Of a stretch of DNA of 64,000 nucleotides, positions 57,714 to 64,000 are shown piece after piece. Position 1 is the first letter of the stretch; every line of letters starts with the position of its first letter. The DNA is from SZUA-36 sp963704855 (GTDB taxonomy: Bacteria; Pseudomonadota; Gammaproteobacteria; Xanthomonadales; SZUA-36), in contig CAVPHY010000028.1 in the NCBI GenBank assembly GCA_963704855.1, forward strand, positions 310,001 to 374,000, written 5' to 3'. Under the pieces are notes generated by a model, which did not search any database, had not been told where the DNA came from, and was given only the letters and a program-made list of their open reading frames with translations. The position numbers and the translations under genes were made by a program.

Positions 57714-58139
57714 TTATTCGCAGTCGCCGATCCTTTTCCCTTCCCAGGTCATATCGAAACCCATTTTCTGCCCGTTGAAATCCGCATTCATGGTGCCTTT
57801 ACCGGTGATTGAATCACCGTTAGAGGTGAACTCCCATTGACCTGCCATCGCGGGGCCACCGCCCATCGAACAACTGATGGACCAGCGCGCCGTGTTCCCT
57901 TCGACGTTGACATCCGTGATATTGCAGGGGTTTTCCTCATCCATGTTGAAATCTTCCGGGCTGAGTTCATCTTCTTCAATACACTCCTTGACCGTGGTGC
58001 TACGGGGCTCGGGCATGATGGTCATCGTCATGGTTGAAGTCATCTCCCACATACCGGGGTCGATGGAGACACCGGCCGCACTGAGGTTGCTGGCAAGAAA
58101 GATGGTTACAAGACCTGTAAGAAAAATATGAATGCGCAT
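57714..58139 (-). CDS. DUF3617-family exported protein
   Basis: This 141-residue protein has a signal peptide (IFLTGLVTIFLASNLSAAG) and the DUF3617 features: a PGMWEMTSTMTM opening, a KECIEEDEL cysteine, NPCNITDVNVEGNTARWSISCSMGG and GKGTMNADFNGQKMGFDMTWEGKRIGDC. The family is periplasmic, small and of unknown function. It stands alone between the convergent cytosine deaminase gene and the divergent aldo/keto reductase gene. Confidence 0.88.
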   Translation of the reverse strand: MRIHIFLTGLVTIFLASNLSAAGVSIDPGMWEMTSTMTMTIMPEPRSTTVKECIEEDELSPEDFNMDEENPCNITDVNVEGNTARWSISCSMGGGPAMAGQWEFTSNGDSITGKGTMNADFNGQKMGFDMTWEGKRIGDCE

Positions 58140-58243
58140 AGGAGCCCCAAAAGTATTTGATGAATTGATGAGGCAACAATTCTAAATCATGTTCCGGCAA
58201 AATACCTCTCAATCGAGCCAGGCACTTGAAGCATAATACCCCC

Positions 58244-59215
58244 ATGAGAAAACAGAAGATTGGTAACACCGGGTTGCTGGCCTCAAGTATCGGCCTGGGC
58301 TGCATGGGCATGTCGGAATGGTATGGGCCGACCAATGATGAAGAGTCACAGGCTACGATTCAATCGGCCTTCGGCCGGGGGCTCAACTTTTTCGACACGG
58401 CGGACGTTTATGGCAATGGCCATAACGAAACCCTGTTGGGTAAAGCCATCAGGAAAATCCGGCAAGGGCTTATTCTTGCAACGAAGTTCGGCTTTCTGCC
58501 GAATGAAGCCGGTTTAAACGGCCGTCCGGAGTATGTAAAAATGGCCTGTAACGCCAGCCTTTCAAGACTCGGAACGGACTACATCGACTTATATTACCTG
58601 CACCGTATCGATCCGCAGGTGCCGTTGGCGGAAACCGTCGGCGCCATGGCCGATCTTGTCAGCGATGGGAAGGTCAGGTACCTGGGGCTTTCCGAGGTAT
58701 CCGCGGCCAGTTTGAGAAAGGCACATGAGGTGCACCCCATTGCAGCCCTGCAATCCGAATATTCCATCTGGGTCCGGGATATAGAAACTGAAATCCTGCC
58801 GGCCTGTCGTGAACTGGATATCGCAATGGTTCCCTACAGTCCGTTGGGCAGGGGGTTTCTGACCGGAAAACTGAGCCGGCCTGACCAATTTGGAGAGAGT
58901 GATTACCGCAAGGATATCCCGCTGTTCCAGGCAGAAAATTTCGAGGCTAATTTGAATATCGTAAAAGGGCTAGAGAAGATTGCAGCCTCCAAAGACTGCA
59001 AGACCAGCCAGGTCGCACTGGCCTGGCTCAATGCGCAGGGTGATGACATTTTCCCGATTCCCGGAACCAAGCGAAGGTCCTACCTGCGAGAAAACATCGA
59101 GTCCCTGGAGATCACACTGACAAATGACGAACTCGAGAGGATCAACCAGCTCTCACTGCAGGTAAAGGGCAACCGCAAGAACGATGCGGGTATGAAACTG
59201 GTAGACCGGTCGTAG
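58244..59215 (+). CDS. Aldo/keto reductase
   Basis: From ATG 58244 the protein has 323 residues: MRKQKIGNTGLLASSIGLGCMGMSEWYG. The AKR signature is intact: catalytic aspartate and tyrosine in NFFDTADVYGNGHNE, lysine in LATKFGF, YIDLYYLHRIDPQVPL, and the NADPH-binding IPGTKRRSYLRENIESL. It matches the AKR13-type oxidoreductases (YakC-like) that reduce methylglyoxal-type aldehydes. No operon partners. A TTG 6 codons upstream is less likely as a start. Confidence 0.92.
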   Translation: MRKQKIGNTGLLASSIGLGCMGMSEWYGPTNDEESQATIQSAFGRGLNFFDTADVYGNGHNETLLGKAIRKIRQGLILATKFGFLPNEAGLNGRPEYVKMACNASLSRLGTDYIDLYYLHRIDPQVPLAETVGAMADLVSDGKVRYLGLSEVSAASLRKAHEVHPIAALQSEYSIWVRDIETEILPACRELDIAMVPYSPLGRGFLTGKLSRPDQFGESDYRKDIPLFQAENFEANLNIVKGLEKIAASKDCKTSQVALAWLNAQGDDIFPIPGTKRRSYLRENIESLEITLTNDELERINQLSLQVKGNRKNDAGMKLVDRS

Positions 59216-59236
59216 CGAGGAAAAACCGCCAGGAGG

Positions 59237-59629
59237 CTAACCCAGTTGTTCGTGCAGGCGTGCGTCAAAACCCCTGAAGTGATGGCTGAACCAGTCTGAT
59301 AGCCTGTTTACCAACATTTCCCTGCCGCTTTCGGCATCTTCGGCAAACTGGAACATCAGGTCGTGGATCTGGTCCAGCAGGCGTTCGTGATCCAGCTTGT
59401 GGGCCTCGTACTCGGGGAAACCGGCTTCCTGCATCAGTAATTCCTCCAGCGCAAAATGCGTCGAAATATCGTCCTGGAGGTCGGCCAGCATGGCCTCGAT
59501 ATTTGACGCGTCCGAGGGCTGGCTAAGCTGTTCATATATCTGGTTGATCTGCGCAATCAACGACTCGTGCTCCTGATCGATCGCAGGGTTACCTATGGAA
59601 TACTCCTGTTTCCATTCAATTTGTGCCAT
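59237..59629 (-). CDS. Bacteriohemerythrin
   Basis: This 130-residue single-domain hemerythrin has the seven di-iron/oxygen-site residues expected: IDQEHESLI, HFALEELLMQEAGFPEYEAHKLDHERLL and WFSHHFRGFD. It binds O2 reversibly through a non-haem di-iron site and serves as an oxygen carrier or sensor in microaerobic bacteria. The gene stands alone. Its presence fits the FNR-type promoters seen elsewhere in the window, but no FNR box precedes it. Confidence 0.93.
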   Translation of the reverse strand: MAQIEWKQEYSIGNPAIDQEHESLIAQINQIYEQLSQPSDASNIEAMLADLQDDISTHFALEELLMQEAGFPEYEAHKLDHERLLDQIHDLMFQFAEDAESGREMLVNRLSDWFSHHFRGFDARLHEQLG

Positions 59630-59778
59630 AAACCTTCATACCCCTTGAAAAATTACATTTTTATTGGCGGCCTGGCAAGGTCACCACTTATTTGGTTCTA
59701 TTACAGGTCAGGATTATACATAAACTTTCTATGAGAGCTTAAGGTATAGCGCAAGGCAGGCATTCGCGCTACGGAAAG

Positions 59779-59806
59779 CCTGGAAAGCGGTGGTCCGCTT
59801 TCCAGG
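59779..59806 (-). terminator. Hairpin after the di-haem peroxidase gene
   Basis: CCTGGAAAGCGG and CCGCTTTCCAGG form a perfect 12-bp stem with a TGGT loop, starting 10 nt after the peroxidase stop (leftward). No T-run follows, so termination may need Rho, or the hairpin may protect the 3' end of the message. Confidence 0.6.
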
Positions 59807-59816
59807 GCAGAGAAGT

Positions 59817-60809
59817 TTATTCAAAAGGTGTTGGTCGAGGCGTTTCGTCGGTTGACGGTGGCAGTTGGGGTAACAGGAAGGAAGGCTGCTCGCCGGTCAG
59901 GGTCTTGAGAAAACCAACAATCTGATCGATTTCGGTTTTTTCGAAGTTCCGGCCCAGTTGCAAACGACCCATGATATCGACGGCCTCCGCCAGGGTATCG
60001 GCCTCACCATCATGAAAGTACGGATAGGTCAATTCGACATTGCGCAGGGTTGGAACCTTGAACTTGAACCGGTCGGCATCCTGGCCGGTGACCCCCGCCA
60101 GGCCCTCGGCCGCATTCTTTGTTTCATAGGGCGCTACCAGGCCCATTTTCTGAAAGGATGTGCCACCCAGTGCGGGCCCCATATGACAGGCCACGCAACC
60201 ACTGTTCTTGAAAATCTGGTACCCGGCCAACTCCGCTGCGGTAATCGCGTTGGTATCACCCAGTAACCACTGATCGAAACGGCTGTTGGGCGTGACCAGT
60301 GTCTTTTCAAACTCTGCGATGGCCTCGGTAACCTGGTCGATATTGATGCAATCCGGACCAAACACCCGTGTGAATTCAGTCACATAGGCCGGGATGGATT
60401 CCAGCACTTCCAATGCAAGGGTGTGTGTAAAGGCCATTTCACCCGGGTTTGCGATCGGCCCGCCAGCCTGCGCCTTCAGATCGGACGCACGGCCGTCCCA
60501 GAACTGCGCAACATTCATGCTTGAGTTGAGTACCGTGGGTGCATTGATTGGTCCCTGCTGCCAGCGGTCACCAATGGAAGTTTTCAGGTTGTCGGTGCCA
60601 CCCATGCTGAGGTTGTGACATGAGTTGCAGGATATGAATCCGGACTTTGACAAGCGCGGGTCGAAATACAGCTTTTTACCCAGTTCAACCATGGCAAGGT
60701 TGATCTCTTTTACAGGCTCAATGGGTGAGACTGGTTCCTGTGCTGCCAGCGACCCTGAAAATGACAGGACCAAGACCATTTGGATGAACTTTGTGCCCGG
60801 GTTTCGCAT
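59817..60809 (-). CDS. Di-haem cytochrome c peroxidase (MauG family)
   Basis: The 330-residue exported protein has a signal peptide (residues 1-22) and two CxxCH haem sites: CNSCHN near residue 60 and CVACHM near 205. The bacterial cytochrome c peroxidase motifs are present: GKKLYFDPRLSKSG, NAPTVLNSSMNVAQFWDGRASDLKAQAGGPIANPGEM, FKVPTLRNVELTYPYFHDG. It reduces hydrogen peroxide in the periplasm using cytochrome c electrons. Its promoter region contains the dyad TTAATC-TCA-GATTAA (60887-60901). Confidence 0.93.
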   Translation of the reverse strand: MRNPGTKFIQMVLVLSFSGSLAAQEPVSPIEPVKEINLAMVELGKKLYFDPRLSKSGFISCNSCHNLSMGGTDNLKTSIGDRWQQGPINAPTVLNSSMNVAQFWDGRASDLKAQAGGPIANPGEMAFTHTLALEVLESIPAYVTEFTRVFGPDCINIDQVTEAIAEFEKTLVTPNSRFDQWLLGDTNAITAAELAGYQIFKNSGCVACHMGPALGGTSFQKMGLVAPYETKNAAEGLAGVTGQDADRFKFKVPTLRNVELTYPYFHDGEADTLAEAVDIMGRLQLGRNFEKTEIDQIVGFLKTLTGEQPSFLLPQLPPSTDETPRPTPFE

Positions 60810-60886
60810 AATCGACTACCTCCTTTTCAATGGTTATTCAAAACGAAAAAATAGAGTCAGGCGATTGGGATTATACGGATCCAACA

Positions 60887-60901
60887 TTAATCTCAGATTA
60901 A
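60887..60901. promoter_or_regulatory. Inverted repeat upstream of the di-haem peroxidase
   Basis: TTAATC and GATTAA flank a TCA centre, about 80 bp upstream of the peroxidase start. It is a possible operator; no regulator could be assigned. Confidence 0.4.
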
Positions 60902-61017
60902 GTTCAGTCACTAAACGCAGAGAAAAATGGCTTATAGCAGGCAGGTGAATACCGGCGGACACCGGTATGAAATTGAGCTGCATAAATGCTATTATCCGCA
61001 ATCTTTTTGATTGCTCC

Positions 61018-61500
61018 ATGGAGTTTGTTTTGAAATTAGTTACTACCTTGGTTTTTTCCATCCTGATGTTCGCCATGTTGACCTCCGTCGCCCAAGCGGC
61101 CACCTGGAAGGAAGACCAGGCCCAGGCGGACCAGTATTACGAGGCCAGGGATTACAACAAAGCCTTCAAGATGTATTTCAAACTGGCCAAAATGGGTGTC
61201 AGCCATTCCCAGCATCGCGTGTCGCAAATGTATGCCACGGGTCAAGCGAAGAAAAAGGACCTGAATGAAGCCTACGGCTGGTCGGTATTGGCAGCCCAAA
61301 GAGGCGCATCTGAAATGGAAGCCGATCGCGATAACCTGTTGCAACAGGTCAGCGACAAGGCAGCCGCGCAAAAGAAAGCCGATAAGCTCATGAGTAAATA
61401 TGGCAGGGAAGCTTTACAGGCGAAAGCGGATAGCAAGGCGAAGCTCAAACACAACACCAAGTCCGGTGGTTGTACCGGTTCGAAACTTGGCTGTAGATAA
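61018..61500 (+). CDS. Exported Sel1-like repeat protein
   Basis: From ATG 61018 the 160-residue protein has a signal peptide (MEFVLKLVTTLVFSILMFAMLTSVAQAA). One to two Sel1-like/TPR-related repeats follow (ADQYYEARDYNKAFKMYFKLAKMGVSHSQHRVSQMYATGQAKKKDLNEAYGWSVLAAQRG), then an alanine/lysine-rich helix and a tail with two cysteines (GGCTGSKLGC). Neither this ATG nor the one at 60967 has a clear ribosome site. It could be a periplasmic interaction protein. Role unknown. Confidence 0.8.
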   Translation: MEFVLKLVTTLVFSILMFAMLTSVAQAATWKEDQAQADQYYEARDYNKAFKMYFKLAKMGVSHSQHRVSQMYATGQAKKKDLNEAYGWSVLAAQRGASEMEADRDNLLQQVSDKAAAQKKADKLMSKYGREALQAKADSKAKLKHNTKSGGCTGSKLGCR

Positions 61501-61537
61501 AGACTAAAAAGCGGACTGGGTTCCGGGCCTTTTTTCC

Positions 61538-63790
61538 TTATTCCCCGGCCACTTCAATCTTCGTAACGCGCTGAAAACCACGCGGCAGTTTATGACCGCG
61601 CTTGGCGCGTTCTCCCCTGAAATGTTCGAGGTCTTTCTTGCCGATTCTCAGGTAGCGCTGGCCGGCCCAGACCAGGATTTCTTCGTTCTCTGCAACCACC
61701 ACCATACCGATCATGTACTCATCACCCGCCTTCAGGCGCTTGGGTGGAATATTGATCAGCTTGTTGCCCTTGCCCTTGGAAAGCTCCGGCAGATCCGACA
61801 GCGGGAATGCCAGCAGGTAGCCATCCGAAGTCACGCAGGCGATGGTATCGGCCTCGTTCGAGGAGATGATGGCAGGCTCGACCGGGGCCGAGTCGCCCGG
61901 CAGGGAGATCATGGCTTTACCGGCTTTCATTTTGCTATGCAGATTGGTCATTTCAGTCACGAAGCCATAACCGAATGAACTCGCCAGCACCAGTTTTTGC
62001 TGCGCTTCACCGGTAATGGAATAAAGGAACTGGCCACCGTCAACCGGGCTGAAGCGGCTTGTCAGCGGTTCACCCAGGCCACGTGCCGAGGGCAGCGAAT
62101 GCGCCGGTAATGAATACGCCCTGCCGGCTGAATCAAGGAACACGGCCTGCTGGTTGCTGCGGCCGTGCGCGGCGTGCTGGAATTCATCGCCGGCCTTGTA
62201 ATTCAGGGTGGTCGCGTCGATATCGTGACCCTTGGCGAGCCTGACCCAACCGGATTTGGAGAGCACCACCGTGCAGGGTTCCGACGGGACCAGGTCTTCC
62301 TCTTTCAAGGCTTGCGAAGCCTCGCGCTCGCGCAGTTGTGAGCGACGCTCGTCACCGTATTTTTCAGCATCCTCCAGCAATTCGGTCTTGATCAGGGTTT
62401 TCATGCGTTGTTTAGAGCCCAGCGTGGTTTCAAGTTGCTGGCGCTCTTCCTCGAGTTCGGCCTGCTCGCCGCGGATCTTCATTTCCTCCAGCTTGGCGAG
62501 GTTGCGCAACTTCGTCTCGAGAATGGCCTCGGCCTGTGTGCCGGTTATTTCAAAGCGGGCCATCAGCACCGGTTTCGGCTCGTCCTCGGTGCGGATGATG
62601 TGAATGACCTCATCGATATTCAAAAATGCAATCAACAGGCCTTCGAGGATGTGCAGGCGGTCTACCACCTGGTCGAGGCGGAACTCCAGCCGGCGTGTGA
62701 CCGTATCAAGACGGAACTTCAGCCATTGTTTCAGAAGTTCACGCAGGTCCAGAACCTGGGGCTTGCCGGCATTACCGATGATGTTCATGTTGACGCGGTA
62801 GTTGCGCTCAAGGTCTGTGGTCGCGAACAGGTGGTTCAGCAGTTGCCCGGTATCAACCCGGTTGGAGCGTGGAACGATAACCAGGCGGGTCGGGTTCTCG
62901 TGGTCGGATTCGTCCCTGAGGTCTTCGACCATCGGCAGTTTCTTGGCCTGCATCTGCGCGGCGATCTGCTCCAGCACCTTGGCCGGTGACACCTGGTGCG
63001 GCAGTGCCGTAACCACGATATCGCTGCCTTCCTTTTCCCAGATTGCACGCATCTTGATCGAGCCGTGGCCGCTCTCGTACATATTCTGGATATCCGCCCG
63101 CGGTGTAATGATCTCGGCATCGGTCGGATAATCGGGGGCGAGGATATGTTCACATAGTTCAGCGACCGTGGATTTCGGCTCATCCAGCAAGCGGACACAG
63201 GCGCTGACCACCTCGCGCAGGTTGTGCGGCGGGATATCCGTGGCCATACCGACGGCGATACCGGTGCTGCCGTTAAGCAGGATATTGGGTAAACGCGCCG
63301 GCAGCAGCGTGGGTTCTTTCAGGGTTCCGTCAAAATTGGGCGCCCAGTCAACCGTGCCCAGGTTCACTTCGGCCAGCAGGGTCTTGGCATACGGTGACAT
63401 GCGCGATTCGGTGTAACGCATCGCTGCAAACGATTTCGGATCATCGGGTGAGCCAAAATTGCCCTGTCCATCGATCAGTGGATAGCGATAGGAAAATGGC
63501 TGTGCCATCAACACCATGGCCTCGTAACACGCAGAATCACCGTGCGGGTGGAATTTACCCAGCACATCACCGACCGTGCGGGCGGATTTCTTGTGTTTTG
63601 AGGTGGCACTCAAACCCAGTTCACTCATCGCGTAAATGATGCGCCGTTGCACCGGCTTGAGACCATCGCCGATATGCGGAAGCGCGCGGTCGAGAACCAC
63701 GTACATGGAGTAATCCAGGTAGGCCTTTTCGGCGTAGGTCCGTAACGGCATTTGTTCGTGTTCGGAGAAGCTTCGTGTTATTTCGTTCAT
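61538..63790 (-). CDS. parC: DNA topoisomerase IV subunit A
   Basis: ParC is the DNA-cleaving subunit of topoisomerase IV, which decatenates chromosomes. The 750-residue protein has the N-terminal breakage-reunion domain: GLKPVQRRIIYAMSELGL, KKSARTVGDVLGKFHPHGDSACYEAMVLMAQPFSYRYPLIDGQGNFGSPDDPKSFAAMRYTESRM, with the catalytic arginine-tyrosine in RYTES. The quinolone-resistance region reads HPHGDSACYEAM with the sensitive-type serine and a glutamate. A C-terminal beta-pinwheel follows (SKSGWVRLAKGHD...ITSDGYLLAF). It lies 19 nt after parE in the same operon. Confidence 0.97.
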   Translation of the reverse strand: MNEITRSFSEHEQMPLRTYAEKAYLDYSMYVVLDRALPHIGDGLKPVQRRIIYAMSELGLSATSKHKKSARTVGDVLGKFHPHGDSACYEAMVLMAQPFSYRYPLIDGQGNFGSPDDPKSFAAMRYTESRMSPYAKTLLAEVNLGTVDWAPNFDGTLKEPTLLPARLPNILLNGSTGIAVGMATDIPPHNLREVVSACVRLLDEPKSTVAELCEHILAPDYPTDAEIITPRADIQNMYESGHGSIKMRAIWEKEGSDIVVTALPHQVSPAKVLEQIAAQMQAKKLPMVEDLRDESDHENPTRLVIVPRSNRVDTGQLLNHLFATTDLERNYRVNMNIIGNAGKPQVLDLRELLKQWLKFRLDTVTRRLEFRLDQVVDRLHILEGLLIAFLNIDEVIHIIRTEDEPKPVLMARFEITGTQAEAILETKLRNLAKLEEMKIRGEQAELEEERQQLETTLGSKQRMKTLIKTELLEDAEKYGDERRSQLREREASQALKEEDLVPSEPCTVVLSKSGWVRLAKGHDIDATTLNYKAGDEFQHAAHGRSNQQAVFLDSAGRAYSLPAHSLPSARGLGEPLTSRFSPVDGGQFLYSITGEAQQKLVLASSFGYGFVTEMTNLHSKMKAGKAMISLPGDSAPVEPAIISSNEADTIACVTSDGYLLAFPLSDLPELSKGKGNKLINIPPKRLKAGDEYMIGMVVVAENEEILVWAGQRYLRIGKKDLEHFRGERAKRGHKLPRGFQRVTKIEVAGE

Positions 63791-63809
63791 CTTGTGATCC
63801 TAGGGGGAT

Positions 63810-64000
63810 TCATGCGCTTGCGAGATCACCTTTGTCCTCAAGCCAGACTTTTCTGTCTGATGCGCGTTTTTTACCGAGCAACATATCCATCATCTGGGTG
63901 GTTTTGAGGTCGCTGTCTATGGTCAGTTGCACCAGGCGGCGGGTGTCCGGGTCGATGGTGCTTTCGCGTAACTGCAGCGGGTTCATTTCGCCGAGGCCCT
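63810..64000 (-). CDS. parE: DNA topoisomerase IV subunit B, C-terminal end only
   Basis: The last 62 codons of an upstream gene enter from the right edge: GLGEMNPLQLRESTIDPDTRRLVQLTI...TTQMMDMLLGKKRASDRKVWLEDKGDL. This is the conserved C-terminus of ParE, whose GLGEMNPxQLxxTTxxP motif belongs to the Toprim/C-terminal region. The stop (63810-63812) is followed 19 nt later by the parC start, so parE and parC form an operon. The N-terminal ATPase domain lies outside the window. Confidence 0.95.
   Translation of the reverse strand, partial: GLGEMNPLQLRESTIDPDTRRLVQLTIDSDLKTTQMMDMLLGKKRASDRKVWLEDKGDLASA

Noticed and set aside
1..64000. CRISPR array, rRNA operon, intact tRNA gene or prophage
   Set aside because: No regularly spaced repeat array, rRNA sequence, complete tRNA, integrase or phage structural gene was found; only a tRNA-Phe fragment is present.

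Overview
The window reads as chromosomal DNA of a free-living gammaproteobacterium, moderately GC-rich by eye. The evidence is a full gammaproteobacterial his operon with fused hisB and hisIE, a Pqi lipid-transport operon, parC/parE, rarA, and many exported proteins with IPTL-CTERM, CSLREA or C-terminal GFE signatures of the kind common in Xanthomonadales-like and Woeseia-like environmental lineages. The lineage is an inference. Both window ends cut genes: lemA at the left, parE at the right.

Layout. 1-0.85 kb: lemA (partial) and a GIY-YIG nuclease. 1.1-8.6 kb: a TrpR-like regulator leading hisG-D-C-B-H-A-F-IE, with most genes overlapping by 4 nt; hisD carries a one-base frameshift. 8.6-10.2 kb: arsC-acr3 arsenic resistance. 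10.6-15.8 kb: a secreted protein, rarA, a secreted M24 peptidase and a leucine-rich-repeat surface protein whose 3' end overlaps a tRNA-Phe fragment. 15.9-19.4 kb: pqiC, pqiB and a pqiA split into two genes. 19.7-26 kb: a 947-residue CSLREA beta-helix protein, a GST, an ADP-forming acyl-CoA synthetase and a small Xre/membrane-protein pair with two clear operators.

26.2-33.2 kb: a corrinoid methyl-transfer cluster (MTHFR, non-pyrrolysine MttB-family methyltransferase, corrinoid protein, DUF1638, pterin methyltransferase with a frameshift, ASKHA reactivator) that should move methyl groups from a quaternary amine to tetrahydrofolate. It is divergent from an aminotransferase plus an unusual transketolase-like enzyme (33.3-37 kb). 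37-44.8 kb: three exported proteins. One is a 1528-residue polypeptide carrying both a subtilisin triad and a metzincin zinc site. The other two are a cohesin-like, IPTL-CTERM-anchored protein and, just upstream, a protein ending in a textbook dockerin. 45-47 kb: hipBA with four regularly spaced operators. 47-50.8 kb: a HAD phosphatase, an ankyrin protein and a TIR-TM-TPR protein. 50.8-57.7 kb: a reductive pyrimidine catabolism cluster (PreA, PreT, NCS1 permease, beta-ureidopropionase, dihydropyrimidinase, divergent yeast-type cytosine deaminase). 57.7-64 kb: DUF3617 protein, aldo/keto reductase, bacteriohemerythrin, di-haem peroxidase, Sel1-like protein, parC and parE.

The most notable cross-window signal is regulatory. 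Three exported-protein genes or operons (LRR, CSLREA, dockerin/cohesin) are each preceded by a TTGAT-N4-ATCAA type box exactly 22 nt ahead of a TAGT-starting -10 candidate. This is the geometry of a class II FNR/Anr promoter. A weaker box sits between the corrinoid cluster and the aminotransferase. Two single-base frameshifts (hisD and the pterin methyltransferase) may be assembly errors, so the sequence should be treated with that caution.
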